From NCBI RefSeq assembly GCF_027943255.1, contig NC_072893.1:43050001-43114000 (forward strand): a stretch of 64,000 nucleotides of DNA, written 5' to 3'. Under the pieces are notes generated by a model, which was given only the letters and a program-made list of their open reading frames with translations, did not search any database and was not told the DNA's origin. Of this stretch, positions 36,201-51,200 are shown one piece after another. Source of the DNA: Anastrepha obliqua. Taxonomy: Eukaryota > Arthropoda > Insecta > Diptera > Tephritidae. Every line of letters begins with the position of its first letter. The first letter of the stretch is position 1. Position numbers and translations under genes: made by a program.

Positions 36201-39200
36201 ACTTTACGGTACGTTTTCCACAGAGAGCCGAATGAGGCAAAGGGAAATTTATTGGAAGATACGATATTGATATCTACACTGACAGTTCTAAGACGGTTCT
36301 AAATATCTCAGTCTCTTCGACTTCCTGACTATTAGCGATCAGAGAAGCATGCAAATCACTAAAACACTACAAAGAAATTAGTGCAAGAGTAGCAATCTTT
36401 TCAGACAGTCAAACAGCTTTTAAGGCCTTAGATTCCAATTCCATTCCATTCAAACTAGTTTTACAGTGTAGAATGAAACCAGAATTGCTTAGTCATTGGT
36501 TTGAAATTACTCTGATATGGGTTCCCGGTCATAGGAACATACAGGGTAATAAGATAGCAAATGGGCCAGCAAGAAAAGGTTCGACACTAGATATAGCAGA
36601 GGCGGTGGCAGTCGCTACCTCACTCAACACAATAAAAGCCTCCATTGCTTCACACTATCTTGCTTTAGCCGAAAGAAGATGGAAGCAAATAACTACATGT
36701 ATTACAACAAAAAACACATGGCCGTCATACAAAATTCAAAGGACGAATGATCTGTTAAGATGCTTTCGGCCAAACATCTCACGCATCACTGCAGCCCTTA
36801 CAGGCCATTGGAAAGTAGGGGAGCCTGCAGCCAGACTCAATCTACCCTTCAATCCTATCTGCAGAAGCTGTCAAGCGGAAGGGGTGAAGGAAAGTCTTTT
36901 CCCCTATTTATGTGAATGTCCAGTGCTACCTAGGGGACGACTTCGCTCTTTCGGTAAGCCCTTCTTACAGCAAATTAAGGAGATCTCAGACATCGAGATA
37001 AAGAATTTGCTGCTATACTCGAATCTCACAAAATGGATCTGACTTAAAAAGAAAACAGAAAACACAAGACATCATCACAACTGTGGCAGTAAAACAGTGC
37101 TTGTCGCTAATTAGGATTATTTCAGTGGAAATACTCAACCACTAAAACAACTACAGTTTCTCACGGTCAATAATGCGACCTTGCCATGAAAAAGCATGAA
37201 GACGCAAACCACAAATTGGAGGAGTAGCTCGGCCAAGCATCGAACTACATATAAACACTTGCACTCACATAATTAAATCATTTCGTCCTTTTTACAATAT
37301 TCGCAACATTTTTCATCAAAAATTTTTTTCGTAAATTTTTTATAAAAATATAATTTACTCTATAATAAAAACTTTATAAATCAAAGTTACAAAATTTGTG
37401 CGAATATAACAAAAAATTTAACAAAGTTCCAAATATTAATAGCAAAATCTTGAACTTTTTAATTAGAATTAAAGAAAAACGCATGAGTATGCAGTTTTAA
37501 AGCAAATTAAATTCTATTACAATGAAGTAAAAATTTGGAGTCGATAAAAATTCCGTTGATTTTTAAGATTTTTTTTTTTGTTTCTTTCTTTTCTTCCTTA
37601 TAAAGCATGAAAATATCGCGCTTATTGTAGAAAAAATGGAATGACTGAATTATGTGCGCGCAAGTGGATAAGTTTAATAAAAATTTCCATTTATTAGCAT
37701 TTCCTACACAATGATATTTATTCATAGACTGGGCACTTGTTTTGAAGAGCACTGTTATATTTTTTTTATTTTTTATTTTTTTATTTATTTTTTTTTTTTC
37801 TTTTTTGTTTGGTTGTGCGGTTCGTTTGTTATATATTCACTTATACGAAATAAAGGAGTGACACTATCTTTCTAATAGTCGATATTTTAATTGAATTTGT
37901 TGTTTTTAGTTCAAAAAGTGAAATCGGTTTCCGAGAGCAAAGTAAAATCTATTAAACTGCCAAGAACTGGTTGGGGTGCTTCAAAACTTTTTCAATTGTT
38001 TTCACTTTTGCTACCAAGTGCTGAGTAAAGAATAAAAAATATAAATATAGTTTAAAAACACGCTATCAGAATTGTTGATATTTTTTACATAGATTAAAGG
38101 TGACTGATTAACATAAATAACTTGTTGTTCGCAGTTTTTAATTTTGTTTGTGTTTCACATAGAATACCATTTTAAAATATAATAGATTTGGCTATGGAGG
38201 CCTTACATAATATAATAATAGTAACCAAAAGCAAATGAAGGGGGTAGTAGGTACTCATCTACTTGTCGTGCGATTATCGATTGAAAAGTGAATAGCTGAG
38301 TTAAGTTTTATAAAAAACAAAATATAACAACGTAATACGATAAAACATTTTTGACCCTGCTTGAATTAGGGGCTCCCATAGATTAAATTCAAATTAGTAT
38401 AATATTAAGTTTTATCGAATCTTAGTCACCAAGCGTTTTTTTGGTGGCTGAGCAACTGTTTGAAACAATCGAAAAAATTTCGATATTTTGAACTTCGAAG
38501 CCGATTTGTAGAAAATTTTAATATACTTACAAGGTGAAGTCCAAAATAAACAAGACTGAACTGAAATAGAAACGACAGGAGCTTTATTCTGATAACTTCG
38601 AGTTAATTTATTCAAAATAGTCCCCTCTGGCCTCGATACACTGTTTTGCGCGATCTAAAAGCTTTTCAAAAGAGTATTTCAAGTCATTGACCGGAATGTC
38701 CTTCGAGATGTCGGTACAAGCCTTTTGGATGACCTCAACGGACGTCAATCGTTTTCCTTTTATCTTTCGTGGTCAAATGCAATTTTCCGAATAGGTAGAA
38801 GTCCTAGGGAGCTATACTCGTATCAGGCGAATAAGGTGAGTGATTGATGGTTAAAATGCGATTTCTAGTCCAAAAGTCAGTCACAAGAGTGGATCGATGG
38901 GATGATGCATTATCATGCAATAAGCGCCAGCTTCTGAATTCGACTAATGCGATGCAACAAACGCTTCAAAACGCCAAGATAGAAATTTGGCCCATTGGCA
39001 TGAACTCCTTGTGTACAATTCCCTTGGAATCGTAAAAACAAATGAGCATCGACTTGATTTTTGACTTCTCATCACGCGATTTTTTGGGTGGAGCCTTCCA
39101 TTCGGCACTTTAACGCTTGGTTTCAGTTTGATGTTGGAAACCCCACATTTCATCACCAGTTACAATGTTGTATTTTTGGTCCTCAGTTAACTTGTGCGGA

Positions 39201-42200
39201 ATGAGATGTGCACAGACCTTTCGTAAGCCCAAATGATCAATTAAAATACGATAAATTGATATTTTGAAGATATTCAACTCCAATTCCATTAATTTCAACT
39301 ATGATTTGAAATCAGGCAACCATCGTTTTATTGTTGTCTTTAATGGGGCGGAGTCCCCATAACACTCCTCTTCGATTTTTATCTATTCTAAAAGGTGGAT
39401 CAAAGAACCTGTATCAAATTGTGTATGAAAAACGAAATTAAGTGCGCGGATGCCTTCCGAATGTTGACTGTGTCATACGGCGAAACTACTTTAGACCAAA
39501 GCAACGTTTATTGGTGGTACAAAATGTTCTCAGAAGGCCGAGAAGATATGATCGTCGAAAAGCGTGCCGGCGTGCCGAACGCCCGAGCACTTTAACAACA
39601 GACGAAAAAATTGATGAAGTGAAGAAAATGGTATTGGCCAATCGTCGAATCACCGCTAGAGAAGTTGCTGAGGACCTAGACATATCGATTGGCTCGTGCC
39701 ACTCATGATTTGGGAATGAGATGGGTCGACGCAAAATTCGTACCAAAACTGCTCAATTTCGACCAAAAGCAGCATCGCATGAACATTCCTAATGAGTTGT
39801 TGGACTCCGTCCGCGACGACCCAAATTTGCTCCAGAAGGTCAAAACTGGTGACGAATCGTGGGTTTATGGTTATGGCGGGGAAACCAAAGCTCAATCATC
39901 TGAATGGAAGCTGCCGCACGAACCAAGATCGAAAAAAGCGCGCCAAGTTCGGTCGAACGTAAAAGTTTTGCTTACCGTTTTCTTCGATTGCAGGGGCGTT
40001 GTGCTTCGTGAGTTCTTGCCACAGGATAAAACGGTCAATAAGGAATATTACCTGCAAGTTATGCGCAATTTGCGCGAAGCAATCCGCAATACGCCAGAAA
40101 CGTCCGGATTTGTGGAAGTACAAAAATTGGCTCTCGCATCACGATAACGCCCCTGCTCACACATCGTTGTTTGTGCGCGACTTTTTGACCAAAAACAACA
40201 CGCTAATGATGCCACAGCCTCCGTATTCCCCTGATCTGGCCTCTTGCAATTTTTTCTTGTTCCCGAAACTGAAGAGGCCCATGAAAGGACGAGACAACGC
40301 TACGATTGACTAGATAAAGACGGCATCGAATGAGGAGCTCAACAAGATAAAAAATATGGTTTTTTGAAGTTCTTCGAAGATTGGAAAAAACCTTGGCACA
40401 AGTGCATAATAGATATTAATGAATAAATAAATAATTTCTGAAAAAACACAAAATTCCCGATACTTTTGAACACACCTCGTATGTAATTGAAATTGATGCA
40501 TTTTTCACTAGTAGTTCCTTTTTCACATGTATAGGTGTAACACCCTGTACTTATATATATGTATTTATTAATTTTTATAAATTCATTATCTTAAAATAAG
40601 CGGAAGAAGTCTTTTGTTTACTTTCTACCCAAAACAAAAAAAAGACAAAGAATTTAATCAAATTATTTTTTCCTTCTCATTTTTCTCACCTACAGCCGAT
40701 GGCATGACATACTCGTTTGGCCTCTTCTACAATGAGTTTCTCGACTACTTTAACGAGGGCAAAGGTTACACGGCCTGGATAGTGTCCATTATGGTGGGCG
40801 TTACTTATGCTTCAGGTGAGTGTTAATGAGCATTCATATACAGTAAAACCTATCTTGGGCGGATATTCACAGTCAGTCAGCTTTTGTCCCTACAAGAAAG
40901 GTGTCCACTTAAAAGAGAGTGACTTATTCAAATAAATAAGATTTGATACAGAAAAAAATGTACGCTCAAGAGCGGTATCCGGTTAAAAGAGATGCCCGTT
41001 AGAAGAGGTTGCACTGTAAATCTACTTCAGCCTCAAAAAAAAGTGTAAATCATTGTACAAAAAGTTATTTTCACTCAAGGCGACTCTATTAAAGGTAAAG
41101 CAGTAAACCAGTCAGTTCGTTTTTTTTTTTCTTTCACCTTGTCTCGTGACTTTTGTCGTGACCTTCTAATGTACAAAGCAATGTTGTTGATCTTGTGTCA
41201 CCACCTTTAATAGATTCGCCTTGGTTTCAGTGATTTTGAAATTTCATATTTTCCTCAAATTGGTGGCAGCCTTGTCACATTGTTAAAAGTTAAAATTAAA
41301 TTATAATATTTCGAAATTTAAAAAGCTAAAGGTTGATAAATTTAGAATTATCGGATTTTAAATTGCAATAAAACAACGAAAATTCAATTTGATAGGGCAA
41401 TCATTATTATTTTTGTGCAGAACCATTCATGGCATTTACGTTTTAAAGATAATCGCTTTAAAGGGCTAGCCGCAACTGTGCCGTAATTCGTTCAGCCGTA
41501 AACAACAATTTTGAATGACTCGCTGGATCGCTTCGGTCGGTATCTCGTGAATAACTTTACTAATGTTGGCTTCCAATGCCTCAGTCGATGCTGGTTTATC
41601 CACAAAGCGTTTAGACTTTACCAACATATACGGAGATCACGGGCTCCAATTTCCGGCGTCAAAATTACATTTATCATGGCGTGATAGCATTCGCAGTTCA
41701 CTGTTACATCGGCGCCAGCCTCGTCTTTGAAGAAATATGGCCGATGATCCCTTCAGCCCGTAGGCCGCACCAAACGGTTGTTTTCGATGGATGTAATGGA
41801 TGTTCTTGAATGGCTTCGGAATGCTCTTCAGTCCAAATATGGCAATTTTGCTTAATGACATTGACATTAAGTCAAAAATGGACCTCATCGCTGTCCACCA
41901 TAAGTTGGCCTGAGCACGCGATGCACACTTTTCACAGAGCGTCGATTTTCGTGACACAGTTGTACGATTTGTAAACTTTTCTGAGGCGTAAGTCTTTCCA
42001 TCATGAAATGTCAATGAATACCGAAAACAATTGCATATTTAGTTTGACAGTATTCACGCGTGATCTGTCCCTATTGGAAAAAGTACCTCCATTCTGATCT
42101 CCCTTTATATACCGGTTACTTTGCATTAATATCTTTTGAATTTTGCGCAAACAAAATTTTCTTTTGAGTATTTAATAAAATTGTGTTTAAGTTGAGTTGA

Positions 42201-45200
42201 AGACAGTTGAAAAAACCAATTCATTGCAATTTTCACTCTGGTAGCTATATTTCGATAAAGAAGACGTCATAGTACCAGCAAAGATGAAATGGCTAACATG
42301 GCTGCTAGTGTCTTTAAGAGGAATTACCCCAAAAACAAGTTTTAAGTGGCTCAAAATTTCACTGAGAGGTATTGTGCATTTTCTCGCAATTTTTGTTGTT
42401 TTTTTTTTGTTTTTTGTACATGGAAGAAAATGGGCAACACAGCAAAGAAAAAACATTGACAAAAATCCACGCAAATTTCGATTTACTTGAAACTTGAACT
42501 TTGTTGGACTAAAAATTAAAACTGTATACCCAACGTTCTTTAAATTCTGATTAAGAAGTTTGAAACGTTGATGAGCAGTTGCCGAATTTTTATACTGACA
42601 CTATTGCAGTGAAACGTTTTTCCTTTCCATCGCACATATTTATGATACTTATTTATTTTCAACTTTAATAGTCAACTTTCTCTTCCATTGCAGGCCCCAT
42701 CTCCTCATCCTTCGTCAACCGCTACGGCTGCCGCGCAGTTACCATAGCGGGTGCCATTATTTCCGCAATCTGCATCGTTTCTAGCATATTCGCCCAGAAT
42801 GTACTGACACTTATATTCACCATTGGCATCGGCACCGGCTTCGGTCTGGGTCTCATCTATCTACCAGCCATCGTGAGTGTGACGACATGGTTCGAGGCGA
42901 AACGTTCGCTTGCCACGGGCATTGCAGTGTGTGGTTCCGGTTTCGGTACATTCGTATTTGCACCACTCACCGAACATCTGATCGGCTCGTTTGGTTGGCG
43001 TGGCGCGATGCTCATCATTGGCGGCATAGTATTGAATTGCATCATTTTCGGCGCACTTTTCCGCCCATTGGAACCGCCACAGCCGCCTAAGGGGAAGAAA
43101 GCCGATATTATTGATAATAATACAACGATTGGAGAGTTGAAGCCACTCAAATCGAATGCAGATGGTGGAGATCAATACTTGCAGTTGCCAGAACGCGCAG
43201 ATGGGCCACTATGTCGGTCAAACAGCGTGGGACATGGCTTCAATAGTAACAATGTAAGTGGGGAAGAGATTCGAGCAGTGGGTAGCATTTAAATGAGTAT
43301 AATGAATATTTCAACTGTTTAGTATTGGGGTGTTAAATTTGTCTGTTTTTTTATTAGAATTTTTAACATTCATGCATTCTAATTGGATCTTATTCTATTT
43401 CCGTTATTTTTGCCGCTGCGGTCCTATCAAAATGCAGTTGCGACAACAGCTGCGTCCCTCATTGGCGCATTGCCGGATGCTCTCACTCGACTTGACAATG
43501 CTGTTAGCGCAAGTAAAATGTAGTTCGTTCCCAACACCGTCAGATGATTCCCATATAAATCAAACCGATCTTACAATCCTGTTATATGCAAATGTATGTG
43601 TCCAAGCACGCTAGCATTTTACAAACATACATACATACACACTTTTCTCAATGCACGTTATCCAAGCACGCTGTGACATACAAACCTCTCCCACAAGCCA
43701 AGCTTGCACCCTTCGCAGGGTCTGGTATGCAAATGTTGTTTTAACCAAATGCTAACACCTACTCCTCTTACCCAAGTGATTGTTGTTCTCTTTCTTTCCT
43801 TTTTGACGTTGTGATCCCTTAACATAAAATTGTGCTTGTTATTGTAACTTAAACGTACATCTTTTTTTTTGTATAGAATAACCAGGCTGTGAACAATAGC
43901 GCTAATGGTAAACCCCCAGTGCCGACCATCGGGCAGAGCACCAGCAGCACGGATATGGTGCGTCACCGTAGTCAGCCGCATTTGGAGCAATTGACGCCGC
44001 CACATGAGAACTGGGGTAGTGGCACCATGTATCGGCCGGACATTCTATACCAGGTAAGTGCAGCAAAAGCATCCAGCAGCAAAAGTTTTTCACCAACTTA
44101 ACTTAACTTAACTTTTTCACATACTTTTTTAGGGTTCTCTGCTCAACATACCAGAGTACACGGCATCACGCAATGACCTCTCCGGCAGTGGTATGATTAA
44201 GCGTTACGGCTCGGTGCGACCCAGTGCACGTGCCAGTCAAAGTCAGGTAAATAGAAGCAACTTTTTACATCCTTTTCATTTTATATTAGGGTACATTCAG
44301 TTTAATTTTTTATGTTGGACCTTACATAGAGCTCGTCATCATCATTTATGTTAAGCCACAGTAGCAACTACAATTGTAGGCGATCAGAAAATTTTCGCAC
44401 AATACCGTTTTTTTTTTCGTCATTTATCTACAATCTATAATAAATACTTCCACGACGTATATACTCAGACGCAGCTCATAAGAAAGAACGAAGGGACTTA
44501 GGGTTTTTAAATTTTAGTAAAGCAATTTTGATTTATACCAAGACTAATGGGACGTAAAAAATTTTAATTTTTAGAGGATTAATTTCAAGTGGATATATAA
44601 ATATTTTATTTTTTATTTATTTATGTACTGAATTTTGATTGTTGCTCACGGAATATAAAGTCTACCAGTACTATTTCTTTCACTTAGTTTAAGACAAAAT
44701 TTGGGAACGAATTTCTGATTATTCCTGTTAATTCTGAAATTGTTCATACTATTTTTACAAGCAAATGAGCACTACTCTAAGCAAATACAAAGCTGACTTT
44801 TTTGATATATTTCACATTCGTTATTTATTCTTCAATATTTAGTGATTCCACTTTGGCAAAATACACTTTAGGTCAACGTTTTTCACATTTCTCAGAACAG
44901 TTGGTAAACCCCATGTTGATGTTGTCGTTGTAGCAGTTTACTAAACTCTGTCAGTGCGATGTAGTCACCAGTCATCTTAACTCATATAACGGTAGATCCA
45001 TATTTTTCATATTCAATTTCTTCAGTAGAGTTTTAATTTTTCGTGAGATTTTCGCATATTTTGTTTTTTTCCTTTTTTTATGACTAAAATAATATTTCTT
45101 ATTGATATTCTCAATGTGGAGACTTTTTCGTAAACTTATAAATTTTATAGACTTATCTTTTTTTATCTAGTATAATATTTTTTATTAATATTTTCAATGC

Positions 45201-48200
45201 GGAGACTTTTTCTTAAACTCTCCACTTTTGGAGACTTTTTGTTTTTATGTATGCATAAGTCATAGATATTTTATTTAATCTCACTCATATCTCAGATACG
45301 AAGTTCACATCATTTTTGGTTCTTCCATTGAAAACTTTTAAACTAAACGACTAAACTTTTAGATTAGGAACATGAAAGAAATATAAAAATTGAAATGTAG
45401 AAGCATTGCCATGTGTACATTGTGCGAATGTTCCTATATCACTTTTCTGATAGTCTTCATTAAATATTATATGATAATATCGCACATTTGTACTTTTACA
45501 CTTCTAGAATATTTGGAGATTTCACCTTTTAGAAAATTACTTTTAGATGATCTCTCGAATAATCTTGAGCATTGGCTCTTTTTTAAATTAAAAAATCGCT
45601 TTTGGAGACTTTCTCAGTGACTTGGCACAAGTTTCACAAAATTTAAATTTAAATTGTATTGATCAATACCATTAAATTCTTTGTTATCTTATAGTTTGTC
45701 TTTGAAGTAATAATATGTCTGATAAGTCATTTAGTAATTAGTACAATTCTAGTCCCTCTCGAACTAGTACGGCTTCTTCCACTAAATCCCAATACATACA
45801 TTCTGGTAGTACTCAGCCAGTTTGGCTTTATGCTGCAAAAAAATTGTGATTTCTTAAATGTGTACTAAACTGCACCGAGAACAAAGAGTCAGAACTATTT
45901 TTGCAAGGTAATTTCGAAAAATAATTTTAGCTTTGGCCTTGACTTCGTAGGTGACCCCTTTTTCTTTATATCTTCAACATTTACATGGCCTTGGCTTCGT
46001 AGGTGACCCCTTTTTCCTTATATCTTTAACATTTACAGTCGGATCTAAAAGCGTAATATGTCGAGGTTTGTGCCTTGTGAAGAAATTTTCTTTATTTTAA
46101 AGTTCATTGGCCTCAGGCTCCTTATTTTAGTGCTTACCCACCAGATCTCAGTTCCTACCACTCTTATGTGCCACTATAGTACCAGTTAATTAAATCTCAC
46201 GAAAAGTCATTCAACTTTCGCTAAAGAAGTTTTTCAAATATTCCTGCATAAGTATACAAAACAAATTTTTTTTCGAATGCAGTGGTCGGCCTATTGGATT
46301 TTTCATCATATCTTCATACTTACTGCGATCTCTTCTCAGCTTCTAAAACATGAATTTATAAAAATAAAAGTTAAATGATGGGAAGTTAATTTTTAATAGA
46401 AATTTTGAGATTTTAGTAACTGTCACTAGGGTGGTACACTGGAATGGCGTACTTGAGACTAATAAGCATAGAAACAAAATATTGTCTCCTCGTGGCAAAA
46501 ACATCGATATATTGTATTATTCGCTAAGATCCTACTATATGTAATACCGAAGATATGACGAAAAATGCTAAAAGGCGAGCCCTACTTTGATTTTCGAAAT
46601 TGTCTCGCAAAACTATTTCAGACTCAGGAGTCTACTGCGAACTTTTTTCCCCTTTTAAGCTGGTCCATTCTTCTTTCAAGATTTACCAATTGCATCTTAC
46701 GTTTCAAGAGATAGAAAAGCAAGTTAAAACCCGGAAATTGTATATGTATTTAGTAGTTCTTAAAGAGGTAACAAATTTCAAAAGTCTTTCAAGGTAAAAC
46801 AAATCTTAAAAAGTATGTTGAGAAAAGTTTAGGTTACTTAACTAAATAAGAATAACCAGTCAATTGGCTCCTGCTCCTTCGATATAGTTCACCAAAAATC
46901 CATAGAACCAACGCAGTATGAAATAAGCGATAATCGCACGGAAAATGTTATAGACCCAACGCTTGCTAAAATTTAAAAAATAGATGTAAAAGAAATGCAT
47001 ACGAGTGTATGTAGATACATGGTGGCACAAACTTAATCACCCAATCGGAAGATCTGATAATTTCTACAAACAGTTAAGCACTGGAGTGCGTAAAGTTCTA
47101 AATACAAATTATCAACACTCAAAATCATTTACTTTTTAGTAAAAAACGTTTTAAAAAAAATTGGTTGATTAATTTTGCGCCACCTTGTTTGTATCGAAAT
47201 ACAAATTGAGGTTTAATAGGGCCACCTACATTGTCAACCGCTTCTGTGCGATTGGAATTGTCTTCGGATCTTCTTTTAGCAAATATTCACGAATAGAAAA
47301 AATCATTGTAGTGCAAATATTAATCAGTCCCTCATCGGATCTGGCACTGCAGATATCTGTCATTATGTCGAAATCGGTGCTGTAAAGAATTTGTGTTTGT
47401 AAAAAATACATTTGTCAAAAATCATTTTTTTTCTTAAGATTTCCCAATATCATAATTCTTACCCTTTTGCAGCCTTCGCATATTCTTCCAAATTCGTCAT
47501 GCCGGGACTGTCGTAAGTATTGAAGAGAAAGGGCTGCATAACCTCCAATGAGATGTAGGCTTTACGTACAATACCCATAAGAATGGGTTTACGGCCAAAG
47601 AGCCTCATTAGACCATCCGCTAATATCGCAGGCAGTATCTGTTTGGTAAATACCTGCAGGAAATACATAAAAAGCAACATTTAAGCGCATCTTCAAAGTC
47701 ATTCTACACATACATACCAATGTACATTACATTAGAGACTTACCACAAATTTGTATACAAAACGACTGTCTGTGTAATGGCAGCTGGGCAGTAAAAAGTT
47801 CTTTTCAAAAGCCGCCTTATACCATAGACCATTTTCCATGACCTGGCACATTTGGTAGAAAGTATGAAATGAATGTTGTGATGAAGAGGACATATAGACA
47901 GGTGCTTCTTCAATAGTTCTGAAAGAAATAGGGTTTTGAGAATGCTTCCTCTTTTAAGTTACAGTCGTGGTATGATGTGATGTTTTACTTATTCTTATTA
48001 TATTCACTGCCAGCGGAGTAGGCGTAGTACATCATTGCTTTAATGGCAGCATCTTGTGGTGTGATGTCGAAACGTAATTTTTTAGACATGAAAACTGTTT
48101 TAAGAATGCCAGCGCCAACAAGCACAAAAAGGCCCATAGCACCCATCATGGTGGGCGGATAGCCAGGTATGGGATCGGAGAGGGCATGAAGAACTGCAAA

Positions 48201-51200
48201 AATTGGAAAATTTACGGCATTAATGCATACCAATTCCAGTATTTTTTAACATAGTTTGATAGGTCATATAAATTTGCACTTCATAAAAACTCTGCGCTGC
48301 AGCTCAAATACGTCACTAATTTCATTAACTTGAGCATTCTGATAAGTCCAGGATATGCGTTACTTAGGTAAGTAGGTAGGTGAAATGGTAGCACTAAAGC
48401 GCTGTTTTGATACCATTATGAGACCTCCAACAGACAGATATATACAGCCAACCAGAGCTGTTGTTGGAGTGGAGAAGATTGATGGCATTTAGGTTAGCGC
48501 ACTGCTCCAAGCTGTCGAAGAAAGGAACACCCAGTGACCTTAATTGCCTAGCTGCCAAGCCCGGACATTTGCAGAGAAAATGCTCTACAGTCGCCTTCTC
48601 TGAAAGGTCCCCAGAGCTTCTACAATGGGGATTAGACGGTAAACCCAGCTTTTCTGCGTGTGTGCCGATTGTCTAATGACTGGTTAATATAACTACGAAT
48701 TTGGAAATTAAATGGCGATGAGTCCCCAAGACTTTCTGAGTCCTTCGTATATTGTACTGGGGCCAAAGGGTTATCGAAATAGCACACGAAGACATGGATA
48801 TCCATCCCACTTTCCAAAGAAATAAGTTTTGCAACTCCCCTTAACAACTGTCAAGGGGATGCCGATGACCGGGTGGAACTTGGGTGGGATGCATTACTTA
48901 TAGGAGTGAAAGAAGTTTTGTAAACAATGTACGTACTAAAAGGCGCTGGGATCGAGACATGACAACAAATGACAACTTCAAAAAAAATTCCATTCGGCGG
49001 CATCTATTGGAGCTCTAAACCAGAAGTATTTCTTCCACAAGTTCAGTGAATTTATTTCGGAGTCTAAAGTACAAAAAAAGTGAGAAATCGCATAAGAAAA
49101 AGATGCACCTTTGCAACATTTTGGGAAAATTCCAACATAACCATTAACATAATCATTAAAAATATACAAAGCCAATTTGAAACTGTGTGGTCTAAATTTG
49201 CATCTTGCCCGGGCAATTGTAGGTATGTTGAACTTGACCTCCTAATTTATACGCGTACAGGAATATGGTAGAAAAACTGAAAAATGGAGTGTTTAAATGA
49301 ACTTCAATAAACCACAATCCACCCAATTGGACTTGCCAACTCAGATGAGCAATGCCGGAGGCTTAAAAGTAAGAAACCTGATGATTTTGTTCCATAAATT
49401 TGAACGGGTGGCCAACAAATGTCAACTGTCTCCCAGTATACTCGTATTTATGTATTTCCTGTAAATACTGTTGCATTCTAATTAACAGAAAAATATTCTT
49501 TGATAGTTGTTACTAGGTGACCAGGACTCAAATGTATTTCGGAATTTTTAACATTTCAATAAAAACATAAAATAAAATAAAAAAAAAATATTTCAAATAG
49601 CCAATTAAAATGTTTTTCTTTGAGTGTCATTGCAACAAATACAAAATATGCAAATTAGTATTTGCTTTTATTGGATTTTTTCATCAACTCTGTATTCATT
49701 TCAGTTCAATGCCTCATTACTCATGCCCCCACAAGGGGTACTCTTTCCAATTTTGTTACTTTGGCGGTTTGTTAGTTGGCTGTTCGGTAAATATATTTTG
49801 CTGTGAACGACCTTTTGGACTTAATTTTGTTACTTTAGTAATGCTCTTTAGCACCGGCTGATTTATATCGATTTCAATACATACAAGAACAATTTAAAAC
49901 TAAAATCTAAACAATGCCAAAATATAACGAGAAAGCAAAAATTATTAATCAACTAATAAAAAGCGCTGTGGGGTAAGTTACTTAGCTAGAAGTTAAATAA
50001 TCGCTATTAATTGTAAAACAATTCACCTCGAAATGCATATTTTCTACTCTATCCCACATAATTTTGACTAAAAAAGTTACTTACTTATTTTTGCCCCTCA
50101 CTTTTTGATATTCTAAACTTAAACTGTGCGCCTTACCATCAAATCGTGAAGCAGCTGAATGTTATTTTGCCAACTGCCGCTCAAATTGCCACAGCCGCGC
50201 TTCCTTACTTGGCGCTTAGGCGCTTTTTTGGATTAAAAAAAAAAAGTACACGCGAAACTGCCAAGTAACAAAGCAATAAGCTCAGTTTCAAGATCCCTAA
50301 AGTGATTACTCGATATCTGTTAAGTTAGATTATATTCGATTTTTGAGGGATTGGGCAAGTCTAAGCACTCAGTCACGCGGATAGATTACAGTGGAAAGAA
50401 TAGAGAGACAGGATAGATTCAAATGAATGATAAGAAGGAAAAATTGGTTTGAAGCCACTCTTCCGCAAATCTTTTGACATTATCTTAGGCATTGATGAAT
50501 CTTAAGAGATCCGAAAAAGGAAGAGTGTGAACTTTTTGCATACTCCGTACATCGCAACCCAACAGCATAAGTCTGAGTCTAGAAAACACCAGACAGCTAA
50601 AGAGAAAATGCTCTGCAGTGTCCTCATTCACACAACAGCATAAGCATATTAGCTCGCCAATGATTCCCATGGTAGCCATATGTTGACCACAAGCATTGTA
50701 CCCTGTCATTACGCCCACTAATACTCTCAGATCCTTCCTACTAAGATTTAAGAGAAAGGTCGATAATTGCGCTTGGCTACTCTGCAGGATCCCGGAACGG
50801 ATAGTATGCTTGCAGAGCCTTCATTAGCCAGTTTAGTAAATAAGACAAACTTTATTGTGTTTCGCAACACTGTTCAGTTTTATCTTATATTCACCGACTA
50901 ATTTCGAACAGCAGCGTGGGTTAGTAGAGGTTTTTAGTGCAACTCGACTGTCACTACATCAAGTAGTGTACTTGCAACTAATAAAAAAAAAATAAAAATT
51001 ATTGGCGCGTACACTTCTGTTAGGTGTTTGGCCGAGCTCCTCCTCCTATTTGTGGTGTGCGTCTTGATGTTGTTCCACAAATGGAGGGACCTACAGTTTC
51101 AAGCCGACTCCGAACGGCATATATTGTTTTGAGGAGCTTTTTCATGGCAGAAATACACTCAGAGGTTTGTCGGCCTGTGTAAATAAAGATAGTGGAAAAA

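Noticed and set aside
47223..47229. Alternative end of the reductase at an in-frame TAG after exon 9
   Set aside because: The stop lies inside a good GTAGGT donor, and an in-phase exon with the expected hydrophobic FAR tail follows at 46965.
49610..49861. Overlapping hydrophobic open frames that look like a receptor fragment
   Set aside because: No family motif, no splice sites in phase, AT-rich composition and location inside a reductase intron. Probably chance.
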